The notes: generated from the letters alone by a model not told the origin. 64,000 nt of DNA from an uncultured Ruegeria sp. (GCF_947504215.1 NZ_CANNGO010000005.1:269063-333062), one strand, 5' to 3'. Counted from the first letter of the stretch, positions 15,852-25,589 are shown. Translations and numbers: made by a program.

Positions 15852-16229
15852 ATGCGCTGGGCTATTTTCGCGATGTTCTTGCCAAGTGCCGTAGTGGCGG
15901 ACCCGGCAATGGAGTGCTCCGATGCGAGTTCGCAGGTCGAGGTTGGCGCTTGCGTTACTGAAATGGAAGGGCGCGTGAATGGCGCGCTGGAAGAAAGCTA
16001 TTCTTTCGCTATTGCCGCAGCGAAGGAACTTGATGACGTGACCGGACGGGTCGCTGCGTTACCTGCGTTGGAAGCCGCGCAAAACGCGTGGGCCGCGTTC
16101 CGGGATGCACAATGCGAAGCGGTTGGCACCTCGTTCGGTGGCGGATCTGGCACGGGAATTGCAATTACGTCTTGCAGGATCGATTTGGGCCGTGCCCGCG
16201 TGGAAGAATTGCTGCATTTCGCAAATTGA
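15852..16229 (+). CDS. LprI-family (DUF1311) exported protein
   Basis: 125-aa secreted protein with a short signal peptide (MRWAIFAMFLPSAVVA, cut before DPAM). The mature part has the LprI/DUF1311 pattern: several Cys and the hallmark AAQNAWAAFRDAQCEA. Relatives include lysozyme inhibitors, which would protect peptidoglycan in the periplasm; activity here is not proven. It stands alone between a hairpin and rlmN. Confidence 0.8.
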   Translation: MRWAIFAMFLPSAVVADPAMECSDASSQVEVGACVTEMEGRVNGALEESYSFAIAAAKELDDVTGRVAALPALEAAQNAWAAFRDAQCEAVGTSFGGGSGTGIAITSCRIDLGRARVEELLHFAN

Positions 16230-16307
16230 TCGGTACGAATTCTTTTGATCTTTGCGCGCAGTCCTATATAGAGGCGCATCCCAAGCCCGAAGCCCTGAGA
16301 TTCAATC

Positions 16308-17495
16308 ATGTCAGCCAAAGCGCCGATCACCCAAGACGTCATGACCATCCCCCGCAAACTGCCGGAGGGAAAGGTCAATCTTGTCGGCTTGACGCGCGAC
16401 CGGCTGCGCGATGTTCTGATCGAACATGGCACGCCTGAAAAACAGGCCAAGATGCGAACGGGGCAGATCTGGCAATGGATCTATCAATGGGGTGTGCGTG
16501 ACTTCGCAGAGATGACCAACCTGGCCAAAGCTTATCGCGCGCAACTGGCCGAAAACTTTGTCATCGAAACCCCCGAAGTTGTGACGCGTCAGGTGTCTGA
16601 AGATGGCACGCGCAAATATCTGGTCCGCATCGCGGGCGGGCATGAAGTCGAAGTAGTCTACATCCCAGAAGAAGATCGCGGCACGCTGTGTATCTCGTCG
16701 CAGGTTGGGTGCACGTTAACCTGTTCGTTCTGTCACACCGGCACCCAAAAACTGGTGCGCAACCTGACGGCGGCTGAGATCGTCGGTCAGGTGATGATGG
16801 CGCGCGACGACTTGGACGAATGGCCGACGCCCGGCGCCCCCAAGGACGAAACCCGCCTGCTGTCGAACATCGTTCTGATGGGTATGGGCGAGCCGCTTTA
16901 TAATTTCGAGAATGTTCGCGATGCGATGAGGATTGCGATGGACCCCGAAGGGATTTCCCTGTCGCGGCGCCGCATCACCCTGTCAACCTCGGGTGTTGTG
17001 CCCGAGATTGCGCGCACTGCTGAAGAAATCGGCTGTCTGCTGGCGATCTCGTTTCATGCCACCACCGACGACACCCGCGATTTTCTGGTGCCGATCAACA
17101 AACGCTGGAACATCGAAGAACTACTGCAGGCGCTGGCCAGCTATCCCAAAGTCTCGAACTCTGAGCGGATCACGTTTGAATACGTGATGCTGGCTGGCGT
17201 GAATGACAGTGACGAGGATGCCCATCGCCTGATCGATCATATCAAGCGCCACAAAATCCCAGCCAAGATCAATCTGATCCCGTTCAATGAATGGCCCGGT
17301 GCGCCGTACAAGCGTAGCTCGAACAACCGTATTCGCGCTTTTGCGAACATCATCTATCAGGCGGGCTATGCCTCACCCATCCGCAAGACGCGGGGTGAGG
17401 ATATCATGGCCGCCTGTGGCCAGCTGAAATCGGCGACCGAACGCGCGCGTAAATCACGCAAACAGATCGAGGCCGAGGCGGGATTGAAGGGTTAG
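16308..17495 (+). CDS. rlmN: 23S rRNA (adenine-2503-C2) / tRNA A37 methyltransferase
   Basis: Radical SAM methyltransferase, 395 aa, that methylates A2503 of 23S rRNA and A37 of some tRNAs. The radical SAM cluster motif is Cys-x3-Cys-x2-Cys within [14 protein letters not shown], followed by [11 protein letters not shown], the SAM-binding [14 protein letters not shown], and the C-terminal catalytic Cys in MAACGQLK. Full length for the family. Confidence 0.97.
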   Translation: MSAKAPITQDVMTIPRKLPEGKVNLVGLTRDRLRDVLIEHGTPEKQAKMRTGQIWQWIYQWGVRDFAEMTNLAKAYRAQLAENFVIETPEVVTRQVSEDGTRKYLVRIAGGHEVEVVYIPEEDRGTLCISSQVGCTLTCSFCHTGTQKLVRNLTAAEIVGQVMMARDDLDEWPTPGAPKDETRLLSNIVLMGMGEPLYNFENVRDAMRIAMDPEGISLSRRRITLSTSGVVPEIARTAEEIGCLLAISFHATTDDTRDFLVPINKRWNIEELLQALASYPKVSNSERITFEYVMLAGVNDSDEDAHRLIDHIKRHKIPAKINLIPFNEWPGAPYKRSSNNRIRAFANIIYQAGYASPIRKTRGEDIMAACGQLKSATERARKSRKQIEAEAGLKG

Positions 17496-17696
17496 TCCCG
17501 ACCGCATCTCAACTCAACGCGTCAGATCAGATCTGATACATTTTAGGTAACCAAAACCCGGTTTGGCATCTCAAATCTGCGCACAAGGCAGTGAGCGCGT
17601 CATGGCGAAATTGGCAACTCGCCTGATGATTGCTATTATTGCCCTTGCCAATCTACATGGCAAAACGGCGAACTGGTTTTCAGGTGGGCCACTATT

Positions 17697-18317
17697 ATGA
17701 TCATAAATTTTAAACAGAATTTCCAAAAAACAACGATAGCATTTGCCTTGCTTCTGGCTTTTACCAGTACGGCGATGGCCGACGAACAAGATGCGCATCT
17801 GGCGATCGAGAACCCAGCCGAGCTGAGCAAGGAAGAGGCCGAGGCGTTCTATCGGTCTTTGACCCGCCGCATGGCCCGGGGCTATGCGGCCGCCCGAATG
17901 GATCTGATCCGAAACTATCAAAACTGGCCATTGTTCAACGACGCACCCTACATCTCGGCCACCCATGGGCAGCGCTACGTCAACAGCTATGCCAACCGGA
18001 TGGCGCACAATTATGGCACCCTGCTGGAAGGCGAAGCCCTGCCTATGGGCTCCGTTCTGGCCAAAGACAGTATGACCGTCACCGATGAAGGCAATGTGCA
18101 CCCCGGCGCCATGTTTGTGATGGAAAAGCTGCCCGAAAGCACCAGCCCTGATACAGCTGACTGGCGGTACATTATGGTCTTACCGGACGGGTCGGTGTTC
18201 GGCGATACCACGGGTGATCGGTCTGCGGCTGTTGCCTATTGCCACGATTGCCATGAACAAGTCGCGGATCGCGATTACACGTTCTTTGTGCCGGAAGAGT
18301 ACCGGGTGGACAACTAA
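17697..18317 (+). CDS. cytochrome P460-family periplasmic haem protein
   Basis: Exported protein of 206 aa: signal peptide (TIAFALLLAFTSTAMA, cut before DEQ), then a mature domain ending with a c-type haem site CHDCH about 20 residues from the C-terminus. This placement and the WRYIMVLPDGSVFGD region fit the cytochrome P460 family, whose members oxidise hydroxylamine or related small molecules or have unknown roles. The ribosome binding site is weak. It overlaps the convergent cbpM gene by four bases at their stops. Confidence 0.75.
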   Translation: MIINFKQNFQKTTIAFALLLAFTSTAMADEQDAHLAIENPAELSKEEAEAFYRSLTRRMARGYAAARMDLIRNYQNWPLFNDAPYISATHGQRYVNSYANRMAHNYGTLLEGEALPMGSVLAKDSMTVTDEGNVHPGAMFVMEKLPESTSPDTADWRYIMVLPDGSVFGDTTGDRSAAVAYCHDCHEQVADRDYTFFVPEEYRVDN

Positions 18318-18658
18318 TTTTGGCGGAAGCGCGCAGTGCCGATCACCTCGATCAAGGTGTTGCGAACAGCGTCAGGCTGGGCTTCGACCGCGCTCAGCAC
18401 TTCCCGAAGTTCTGCCCGCAGACAATGCATCTGATCGATCAGAGAAATCATCATCGACAGCGCATCGGCTTCCATGTCGTATTGTTCATGCAACTCGCAC
18501 GCCAGCTCAAGCCGTGCGACATCGATGCTCTGATACACCCAACCCTGTTCCGATTGCTCGGGGATCACGATTTCCGCGGCCAGATATTCTGATAAACGGT
18601 CTGAGGTGAGGCGGGTTATGGTGGCGATCAGTTCCTCTTCGGTCAGCGTACGGGTCAT
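18314..18658 (-). CDS. cbpM: chaperone-modulator protein CbpM
   Basis: 114-aa helical protein with a MerR-like N-terminal part, matching CbpM, the inhibitor and partner of the DnaJ homologue CbpA. Features: YLAAEIVIPEQSEQGWVYQSIDVARLELACELHEQYDM and an aliphatic C-terminal helix. It starts within the stop of cbpA (ATGA), the usual cbpA-cbpM arrangement. Confidence 0.82.
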   Translation of the reverse strand: MTRTLTEEELIATITRLTSDRLSEYLAAEIVIPEQSEQGWVYQSIDVARLELACELHEQYDMEADALSMMISLIDQMHCLRAELREVLSAVEAQPDAVRNTLIEVIGTARFRQN

Positions 18659-19581
18659 GACGGCATTCCTTTTCGAGGATCATAGCGGTGCGTTTCGCGC
18701 CAGCTCTCCATGAAGGTCTTCAGATCATCGTCAATTTTATCGGGCACTGAGACAGTCAGCTCGATCAACTGATCCCCTCTGTCGGACGATCCACGCTTCT
18801 TGACACCTTTGCCCCGCAGTCGCAGGGTTTTGCCGCTGCTGGTTCCGGCCGGAACGTTGACATTGACGCCGCCATCAATTGTTGGGGCGGGGACTTTGCC
18901 ACCCAGAACGGCCTCATCAATTGTGATGGGCAGCGTGATGTGGATGTCATCGCCCTGACGGTCAAACACCGGATGATCAGCAACCGATACCGACACCAGG
19001 GCATCACCCGCTGGGCCATCGCCGTAGCCAGGCGCGCCTTTACCGCGCAGACGGATGGTCTGTCCATTGGTGATGCCAGCAGGGATTTTGACCTCGATCC
19101 GATCGCCGTCGGGCAGCGTCAGCTTTTGGCTGGCGCCAAAAACTGCATCCAGAAAACTGATCTGAAGCGAATAGTTTAGGTTGTGGCCCGGGGCGTGAAA
19201 CTGATGGGTGCGCTGCTGGCTATGCTGCCCACGTCCGCGCATAAACTCGGCAAATATGTCGGACATGTCGTCGGGTTCGCCATAAGCCGCGCCCGAGCGA
19301 TAGGGGTTTCCAGCGGCTTCAGCGTAGTCGCGATAGTACTGTTGCTGTGGACGTTCCTGACCCGAGGCGTCAATCTCTCCATTGTCGTACCGTGTGCGGG
19401 TTTCGGGATCTTTCAACAGATCATATGCCGCTGCGGCGGCTTTGAACTTTGCTTCCGCCTTGGCATCACCGGGCTTGAGATCCGGGTGACATTCCTTGGC
19501 GATACGCCGATAGGCTTTCTTGATATCGGCTGCGCTGGCATCCTTCTGGACACCGAGGACCGTGTAAGGATCGTCGCTCAT
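18655..19581 (-). CDS. cbpA: DnaJ-like co-chaperone CbpA
   Basis: J-domain protein of 308 aa. The J domain occupies residues 1-70 (DPYTVLGVQKDASAADIKKAYRR) with the HPD tripeptide in AKECHPDLKPGD. A Gly-rich linker is followed by two C-terminal beta domains (KIPAGITNGQTIRLRGKGAP and VPAGTSSGKTLRLRGKGV) without a zinc finger, so this is a class II J protein of the CbpA type. It stimulates DnaK and may bind curved DNA. Confidence 0.92.
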   Translation of the reverse strand: MSDDPYTVLGVQKDASAADIKKAYRRIAKECHPDLKPGDAKAEAKFKAAAAAYDLLKDPETRTRYDNGEIDASGQERPQQQYYRDYAEAAGNPYRSGAAYGEPDDMSDIFAEFMRGRGQHSQQRTHQFHAPGHNLNYSLQISFLDAVFGASQKLTLPDGDRIEVKIPAGITNGQTIRLRGKGAPGYGDGPAGDALVSVSVADHPVFDRQGDDIHITLPITIDEAVLGGKVPAPTIDGGVNVNVPAGTSSGKTLRLRGKGVKKRGSSDRGDQLIELTVSVPDKIDDDLKTFMESWRETHRYDPRKGMPS

Positions 19582-19740
19582 CTCACTCTCGCTGGTGTGG
19601 TCAGGTCTGATCTTGATGAAAGTGTTTTATCACGTGATTTCAACAGGTCAAAATGAAGAAGGGCACAAGCAGCCTCGTAAATTTTCGCAACTCTGTTAGA
19701 ATTTACGTGTTTCGAATTATTTGTTGACGGAGGCCGACCC

Positions 19741-20124
19741 ATGTCACGCAGAATTAAGTCCGCTTTGGCCTTGCTGGCCGGGAACGCCATTGGTTTGTTA
19801 TTGGCGACGCTGCTTTTGGCCGGGTTTGCGATCCGGCCGCTTTCATTCATCGTGGTGGTGATTGTCTTCACCTTGGTTCAGCTTGTGGCCGAGCCTTTGA
19901 TCCTGAAGCTGGGCGAAAAGAAAGCGCCCGCGCTGAAAGGCGGGATCGCTTTGATCGTTACGTTCGTTGGGCTGTTGGTAACGGATTTGATCACGGCAGG
20001 TCTGACGGTTGGTGGTATTTCAAACCTTTTAGCCGCCACATTGCTGGTCTGGCTGGGAGCGCTGATCGCCAGCGTCGTTCTGCCGATCTATGTCTTCAAA
20101 GAACTGCGCGACCCTAAGCACTGA
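19741..20124 (+). CDS. phage holin family / hypothetical four-helix membrane protein
   Basis: 127-aa integral membrane protein with four predicted helices: LALLAGNAIGLLLATLLLAG, the FIVVVIVFTLVQLV segment, a third helix in GGIALIVTFVGLLVTDLI, and the last in LLVWLGALIASVVLPIYVF. The layout resembles the chromosomal phage-holin family 4 proteins of proteobacteria, which are not actually phage genes in most cases. It abuts the convergent PLP-lyase gene exactly at the stops. Confidence 0.7.
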   Translation: MSRRIKSALALLAGNAIGLLLATLLLAGFAIRPLSFIVVVIVFTLVQLVAEPLILKLGEKKAPALKGGIALIVTFVGLLVTDLITAGLTVGGISNLLAATLLVWLGALIASVVLPIYVFKELRDPKH

Positions 20125-21228
20125 CTATAGCGCATTCAGGCTGGCCTCGATCGCCTGCCAAAGCTCCTCAACAGGTTCACAGCCGACAGACAGGCGAATA
20201 AAGGCCGGATCGACATCGTCCCCCCACCGGGCGCGGCGTTCTGCGGAACTGTGAACGCCACCAAAGGAGGTAGCAGGTCGCAACAGGGGGCACGCGTTGA
20301 TGAACTGTTCGGCTTTTGCTTCGTCTTTTAATGTGATCGACAGTAAGAATCCGAACCGGGCCGTTTGCGCCTGAGCAAGGGGATGAGAGGGGTCGTCCGG
20401 CAGGCCTGGATAGCGGACTTGTTGCACAGCCTTGTGCGCCATGAAACGCTCGGCCAGAACCTGAGCAGACGTACACATCCGGTCAAACCGAACGTCCAGC
20501 GTTTCCAACCCGCGATGCAAAAGCCACGCTTCATGCGGGCCCGGAATCGCGCCGGACACACGTCGCCACTCTTCGATCCGTTCCATGATCGGTGCGCTAC
20601 GACTGGCGACATGACCCATAAGAAGATCCGAATGCCCCCCCATTGCCTTGGTGTCAGAGGACACAACAATGTCGATCCCGAGATCCAGCGGGCGCTGACC
20701 CAAAGGCGTCAGTGTTGTGTTATCGGCAATCGTAATGCCGCCAGCCGCACGGACGTCCCTTGCGACAGAAGCAAGGTCAATCGTCTCGAGACCCGGGTTC
20801 GAGGGGCTTTCGACAAACACCACATCGAAGCCATCAAACCCACCATCAGCGAAGGCTAAGGTGGGGCGCTCTTCGACCGCAACCCAGAGGTTGGATAAGA
20901 ATCTGTCGGCCAGCAGCCGCGTAACGTAGTAGCCATCCGACGGGATCAGAATTCGCGATCCGGCTTTGACAGTTGCAAACAAAGCTGCCGAAATCGCTGC
21001 CATACCAGATGGGAAAGTCAGACAGGGTGCGTTTTCCAGATGCGACAGCACATGCTCTAGGTGAAGCCATGTTGGGTTGTCGACACGCCCGTAAGCCGCG
21101 TGCCCGTCCGGCGCGCCGGGCAGGTGGAACATGCTGCTTTGGGTCAACGGCAATGCCACCGGATCGCCTTTGGTCAGGGCGTTTCCGCGCAAATGAAGCA
21201 TTTCGCCTAGTTTTAGGGGAGGTTTCAT
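20125..21228 (-). CDS. PLP-dependent transsulfuration enzyme (cystathionine beta-lyase type)
   Basis: Cys/Met metabolism PLP enzyme, 367 aa. The pattern YGRVDNPTWLHLEHVLSHLE with FPSGMAAISAALF is conserved, and the PLP lysine is in SSDTKAMGGHSDLLMG. Closest to cystathionine beta-lyase (metC), which cleaves cystathionine to homocysteine and pyruvate; a gamma-lyase or sulfhydrylase activity cannot be excluded. The open frame extends to 21315, but the ATG at 21228 fits, just past the stop of the LOG gene (five-base offset), so the two are co-transcribed. Confidence 0.85.
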   Translation of the reverse strand: MKPPLKLGEMLHLRGNALTKGDPVALPLTQSSMFHLPGAPDGHAAYGRVDNPTWLHLEHVLSHLENAPCLTFPSGMAAISAALFATVKAGSRILIPSDGYYVTRLLADRFLSNLWVAVEERPTLAFADGGFDGFDVVFVESPSNPGLETIDLASVARDVRAAGGITIADNTTLTPLGQRPLDLGIDIVVSSDTKAMGGHSDLLMGHVASRSAPIMERIEEWRRVSGAIPGPHEAWLLHRGLETLDVRFDRMCTSAQVLAERFMAHKAVQQVRYPGLPDDPSHPLAQAQTARFGFLLSITLKDEAKAEQFINACPLLRPATSFGGVHSSAERRARWGDDVDPAFIRLSVGCEPVEELWQAIEASLNAL

Positions 21229-21232
21229 AATG

Positions 21233-22075
21233 TCAGCGCCCGGGAATCTCATCCCGAGGCGGGGCAGGTTCCCAGTTCTCGATGATGTCAACCGCTTGCT
21301 GCGCCGTGTCGACAAAACGGAAAAGGTTCAGATCCTCATCTGAAATCGTGCCGGCATCGGCCAGAGCTTCCCAGTTGATCACCTTCTCCCAGAACTCTCG
21401 CCCGAACAGCAGGAAGGGGACGCGTTCCATGCGACCGGTCTGAATCAGGGTCAGGGATTCGAACAGTTCATCCATCGTGCCGAACCCGCCCGGGAAAATC
21501 GTAATTGCGCGGGCGCGCATCAGGAAATGCATCTTGCGGATGGCGAAATAGTGAAAGTTGAAGCTGAGTTCGGGTGTCACATATAGGTTCGGTGCCTGCT
21601 CGTGCGGCAGCACAATGTTCAGACCGATCGAGCAACCGCCCGCATCCTGCGCGCCACGGTTTCCCGCCTCCATCACACCGGGACCACCGCCGGTGACAAT
21701 CACGTTTTCGTGGCCGCCACTTTGGTGCGATTTCTCTGTCATCAACCGGGCGAACTCGCGCGCCTCATCATAATATTGCGACAAACCAGCCAGTGTTTCG
21801 GTCCGCGCGGTGTGCTTCCGCGCAGGCTCAGGGATACGCGCGCCTCCGAACATCACGATGGTCGAGGTGATCTCACGCTCGGTCATGATCATTTCGGGTT
21901 TCAGCAGCTCCAATTGCAGGCGCACAGGGCGTAGTTCATCCCGGCACATGAAATCTTCGTCGGCGAACGCAAGACGATAGGCCGAGGAACGTGTCTGTGG
22001 CGTGTCCGGCACCTCGCTCGCGGTCGAGCGGTCAGTTTGTGCATCGCGAAAGGGGCTGAGGCGGTCTTCTCTCAT
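21233..22075 (-). CDS. LOG-family protein (TIGR00730, nucleotide phosphoribohydrolase)
   Basis: 280-aa Rossmann-like protein with the LOG hallmarks GGGPGVMEAGNRGA and PGGFGTMDELFE. The family cleaves nucleoside 5'-monophosphates to base and ribose 5-phosphate (cytokinin-activating enzyme in plants). An N-terminal extension of about 60 residues precedes the core, as in the long bacterial forms. It sits directly upstream of the PLP lyase and is divergent from the threonine dehydratase. Confidence 0.87.
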   Translation of the reverse strand: MREDRLSPFRDAQTDRSTASEVPDTPQTRSSAYRLAFADEDFMCRDELRPVRLQLELLKPEMIMTEREITSTIVMFGGARIPEPARKHTARTETLAGLSQYYDEAREFARLMTEKSHQSGGHENVIVTGGGPGVMEAGNRGAQDAGGCSIGLNIVLPHEQAPNLYVTPELSFNFHYFAIRKMHFLMRARAITIFPGGFGTMDELFESLTLIQTGRMERVPFLLFGREFWEKVINWEALADAGTISDEDLNLFRFVDTAQQAVDIIENWEPAPPRDEIPGR

Positions 22076-22154
22076 TGCTGGGGCTTCCCTGCTTGCGTGT
22101 TTTTTAAACAGCTATAGGGTTCCCGGGCAGAGTGCCAGTCACGGAAAGACAAGA

Positions 22155-23063
22155 ATGAATTGGAAGTCGGAAATTAAGGCAGCGGGCGATCGCATTGCTG
22201 GATACGCGCAGGTGACACCGGTCATGAAAAGCGACATCCCCGGATACCCGATTGAAATGAAGCTGGAACATTTGCAGCACACCGGCAGCTTCAAAGCGCG
22301 TGGGGCTTTCAACACGTTGCTCAGTTCTGATGTGCCAAGCGCAGGTGTGGTGGCCGCGTCGGGCGGCAATCATGGCGCAGCGGCAGCCTACGCCGCCCGC
22401 GCCTTGGGATATCCGGCGAAAATTTTCGTGCCAGAGCTGGCAGGCCCATCCAAAATTGCGCTGATTGAACAGACTGGCGCGGACCTGAGCGTGGTTTCTG
22501 GCGAGTATGCCAACGCTCTGACAACGGCGCGCGCGCATGAAAAAGAAACCGGAGCCATGCAGATCCACGCCTATGACGCACCAGCAACAGTGGCTGGGCA
22601 AGGCACCTGTTTTGCAGAATGGGACGCGCAGGGTTTACGGGCCGATACAGTCCTGATCGCTGTTGGCGGCGGCCTGATTGCCGGGGCACTGGCCTGGTTT
22701 CAGGGTGCGCGCAAAGTGGTCGCGGTCGAACCCGAAACCTCATGCGCTTTGAATGCCGCGCTAAAGGCCAACAAGCCGGTGGATGTTACCGTCTCAGGCA
22801 TTGCGGCCAACGCGCTGGGCGCCCGCCAGATCGGGCAGATCTGCTTCGGGCTGGCGCAGGATGTAACCTCGGTGCTTGTGCCGGACGCCGCGATTTCCAA
22901 GGCCCAAAAGGCATTGTGGCAATCCCATCGGCTTCTGGTCGAACCGGCCGGGGCGACCGCGCTGGCCGCTTTGACGTCGGGGCGGTATCAGCCGGAGCCG
23001 GGTGAACGGGTGGCGGTTTTGATCTGTGGCGGGAATGTTGCTCCGGATCCGTTTGCGTCCTAG
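22155..23063 (+). CDS. threonine/serine dehydratase
   Basis: Fold-type II PLP enzyme, 302 aa, that deaminates threonine to 2-oxobutyrate or serine to pyruvate. The PLP lysine lies in LEHLQHTGSFKARGAFN; the substrate loop ASGGNHGAAAAYAA and the phosphate-binding VGGGLIAGALAWF are intact. There is no C-terminal ACT domain, so it is a catabolic-type or short enzyme. The long upstream frame from 22002 overlaps the divergent gene; the ATG at 22155 with GGAAAG upstream is chosen. Confidence 0.88.
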   Translation: MNWKSEIKAAGDRIAGYAQVTPVMKSDIPGYPIEMKLEHLQHTGSFKARGAFNTLLSSDVPSAGVVAASGGNHGAAAAYAARALGYPAKIFVPELAGPSKIALIEQTGADLSVVSGEYANALTTARAHEKETGAMQIHAYDAPATVAGQGTCFAEWDAQGLRADTVLIAVGGGLIAGALAWFQGARKVVAVEPETSCALNAALKANKPVDVTVSGIAANALGARQIGQICFGLAQDVTSVLVPDAAISKAQKALWQSHRLLVEPAGATALAALTSGRYQPEPGERVAVLICGGNVAPDPFAS

Positions 23064-23214
23064 TCAGACTGTCTTGTGAAACTCAGGTTTCTGCCATGGT
23101 TCGCGGATTGATCGGGCGCTGACGCAATTTGGTTCACCTACGTCGCATTGCGCCATGGGCCATGCTTGCGTATAGGCCAAACCAACGTGAACAGATTCTG
23201 CAGGGAGTACCCCC

Positions 23215-24042
23215 ATGTCCAACGCACAATTGGAAGCCGCGATTGAAGCCGCCTGGGAGGCACGTGACACGATCACCCCAGCCACCACAGGTGAGCAGCG
23301 CGAGGCGATCGAGGACACTCTGAACGCGCTGGACAGTGGCGCATTGCGTGTGGCCGAAAAGCAAAGTGATGGCAGCTGGCATGTGAACCAGTGGGCCAAG
23401 AAGGCGGTTTTACTGGGCTTCCGCATCAAGGACATGGAAGTCCAAACTGGCGGTCCGCAGGACGGTGGTTGGTGGGATAAGGTGGACAGCAAGTTCGCCG
23501 GTTGGGGTGAAAACCAATGGCGCGCTGCCGGTTTCCGGGCCGTGCCGAACTGCATTGTCCGTAAATCCGCGTATGTGGCGCCGGGCGTCGTTCTGATGCC
23601 GTCCTTCGTTAATCTGGGCGCCTATGTCGACGAAGGCACCATGGTCGACACCTGGGCAACCGTCGGGTCCTGTGCGCAGATCGGCAAAAACGTACACCTG
23701 TCGGGCGGTGTCGGCATTGGCGGTGTGCTAGAGCCGATGCAGGCAGGCCCAACCATTATCGAGGACAACTGCTTTATTGGCGCACGTTCCGAAGTTGTCG
23801 AAGGCTGCATCGTCCGCGAAGGCTCGGTTCTGGGGATGGGCGTCTACATTGGCCAATCCACAAAGATCGTGGATCGCGAAACCGGCGAGGTTACATACGG
23901 TGAAGTGCCGCCTTACTCGGTTGTTGTGTCGGGGTCGATGCCATCCAAGAACAACATCAGCCTGTATTGCGCTGTTATCGTGAAGCGGGTCGACGAAAAG
24001 ACCCGGTCAAAAACTGGCATCAACGAGCTGTTGCGCGACTGA
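23215..24042 (+). CDS. dapD: tetrahydrodipicolinate N-succinyltransferase
   Basis: Lysine and diaminopimelate pathway enzyme, 275 aa. It transfers succinyl from succinyl-CoA to tetrahydrodipicolinate. The left-handed beta helix is obvious from its hexapeptide pattern ([18 protein letters not shown], then [15 protein letters not shown] and the [15 protein letters not shown] turn). Length and ends match the family. The ribosome binding site is AGGGAG. It is closed by a terminator. Confidence 0.97.
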   Translation: MSNAQLEAAIEAAWEARDTITPATTGEQREAIEDTLNALDSGALRVAEKQSDGSWHVNQWAKKAVLLGFRIKDMEVQTGGPQDGGWWDKVDSKFAGWGENQWRAAGFRAVPNCIVRKSAYVAPGVVLMPSFVNLGAYVDEGTMVDTWATVGSCAQIGKNVHLSGGVGIGGVLEPMQAGPTIIEDNCFIGARSEVVEGCIVREGSVLGMGVYIGQSTKIVDRETGEVTYGEVPPYSVVVSGSMPSKNNISLYCAVIVKRVDEKTRSKTGINELLRD

Positions 24043-24070
24043 TCCGATCACAGTGTCTCGGAATTGAAGC

Positions 24071-24102
24071 AGGTCGCTGCGGCAGTCGCTGCGACCTTTT
24101 TT
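24071..24102 (+). terminator. rho-independent terminator after dapD
   Basis: AGGTCGC pairs with GCGACCT, with further pairing inside the loop, and the stem runs into six T. It lies 28 bases after the dapD stop. Confidence 0.85.
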
Positions 24103-24303
24103 CTGCGACGCCAAAGTGCAAAGCTTAACAGAGTCTAAGTAGAAACTACCCATTCTTTGTCTGCAGTGCAGGCCAAACCTGCCACTACTTTAGATCAGAT
24201 CGATGTCTGCAGTTGTGTTTAGCCGGTGCTCCCCGCAGAACACCTCTTCGTCTTCTTTTCCAGATGGGCTATCTCCCTTTTCGGTGAGCTCAGGAAGAAA
24301 CTG

Positions 24304-24606
24304 ATGGTCAAGCGCAAAACTGGGGACAAGCTGGGTGACATCCGTCGCGCAACCATAGCGGAGGTCGTGGAATGTAGGTCTTCGGCTGCTTCCGTGATCG
24401 CTATTGCCAAACGCGCAGGGCTGGCTGTCGGAACTGTGTACCGCTACTATGAGAACAAGGAACAGCTCCTTCGTGCCGTCTATCTTGCGGTCAAAACGGA
24501 GCTCCACAATGCAATGATGACCGCTGCGGCAGAGGCATCAGGATCTAAGGCAAAAATTCGATCCATGTGGTTCGCTGTGCTGGCGCGCCATAAAGGCTTG
24601 ATCTAA
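24304..24606 (+). pseudogene. truncated TetR-family regulator
   Basis: A TetR N-terminal DNA-binding domain is complete: GLAVGTVYRYYENKEQLLRAVY is the recognition part. The frame stops after only 100 aa (normal about 190-210), just inside the ligand domain. The next bases are a palindrome and then the NTF2-like gene, so the C-terminal half is missing rather than frameshifted. It could still bind DNA, but without the dimerisation helices it probably does not work. Upstream, 24103-24303 holds no other gene. Confidence 0.7.
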
Positions 24607-24608
24607 CG

Positions 24609-24632
24609 TAAAATGAGCAATCAGTCATTTTA
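24609..24632. promoter_or_regulatory. TetR-type operator-like inverted repeat
   Basis: Perfect 8-8-8 inverted repeat, TAAAATGA-N8-TCATTTTA, immediately after the truncated TetR gene and 21 bases before the next start codon. It shares the AATGA...TCATT arms with the palindrome at 26191-26208. Confidence 0.55.
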
Positions 24633-24653
24633 GAAACTATCAATAGGTCCGCC

Positions 24654-25577
24654 ATGCGTCGCTCGTCCATCCTTCTTTCGGCCACCATTCTAGCAACTTC
24701 TGCCACTCAGGGGGTCGCTCAGATGACGGAAGATGAGATTCGCCGGGGTTTTCAGGAACATGCTGCACTGGCCCAATACTACCGATGGTATCAGTTCTAC
24801 GAGCGTGTCGAGGGCGGCGTGTCGAACGCCATCGATATTCTCGCCGAAGATGTGGTCGTCACATCTGGTTTGGGGACAGCCAGAGGTCATGACGAATATG
24901 CGGCACGTGTGTCACAACTCCCGGATACTTGGAACAATGCGCATCACGTGCAGTCGGTCGCTATCGAGCATGGTGATGAGGGGGCTATGACGCTCAACGC
25001 TCAGATTACTTACCAGAATCGGGGCATGTTACCGGACGGTGCGGTGCGGCAGGCTGATCTAAGTTACACCGTCGAAATGGTGCCTGGGGAAACGGTCTTA
25101 CCGCTACTGTCCAACGTTCTGATTGAGCAGGATGCTGAAACCGAAGCTGAAGACTTCAAGGATGCTTACGCCACTAACCGGATGCGGAGTCTTGTGCATT
25201 ACTGGCTTGCGCTTATCGAAGATCCATCACGCAATGCGGGCCCGGTGCGCGAAATCCTCGCTGACGACTTCTCTTTGAACTTTTCGAGCGGCGCGATCAC
25301 CGACTTTGACGGCGTTGCTGCGTGGCTGGCAGGACCAGGCTCCCAGGTGGTCGCGAGTACCCATCTCATCAGCAACTTCCAAGCTGAAGAAACAGCTTCC
25401 AACACCTATTCGGTGACAATGGATTTCGACTGGTCAGGCATCCTTCCCAATGAAACGGTTTTGGTCGCTAAAACTCAACACAGTTGGGTGGTCACAAACG
25501 ATCCAACCGAGCGGTTCGCACGCATTCAATCCGTCGATGTCGAGGTACTTGAAGCTTTCCGCCCTCGAGAAAACTAG
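24654..25577 (+). CDS. exported protein with two NTF2/SnoaL-like halves
   Basis: 307-aa protein with a signal peptide (SSILLSATILATSATQGVAQ, cut near AQM). It appears to contain two related alpha+beta cone domains. The first (about residues 25-170) begins with the helix ALAQYYRWYQFYERVEGGV followed by ILAEDVVVTSG. The second (about 180-300) has a similar LADDFSLNFSSG and ends in TQHSWVV strands. Such domains form a hydrophobic pocket and can be small enzymes or binding proteins; the ligand is unknown. Codon use and lower GC differ from the flanking core genes. It seems intact although both neighbours are degraded. Confidence 0.65.
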   Translation: MRRSSILLSATILATSATQGVAQMTEDEIRRGFQEHAALAQYYRWYQFYERVEGGVSNAIDILAEDVVVTSGLGTARGHDEYAARVSQLPDTWNNAHHVQSVAIEHGDEGAMTLNAQITYQNRGMLPDGAVRQADLSYTVEMVPGETVLPLLSNVLIEQDAETEAEDFKDAYATNRMRSLVHYWLALIEDPSRNAGPVREILADDFSLNFSSGAITDFDGVAAWLAGPGSQVVASTHLISNFQAEETASNTYSVTMDFDWSGILPNETVLVAKTQHSWVVTNDPTERFARIQSVDVEVLEAFRPREN

Positions 25578-25589
25578 TGTCTTAGAATC

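Noticed and set aside
19625..19640. ATCACGTGAT palindrome upstream of cbpA as an operator.
   Set aside because: Ten bases only, no known regulator matches, and it may be chance.
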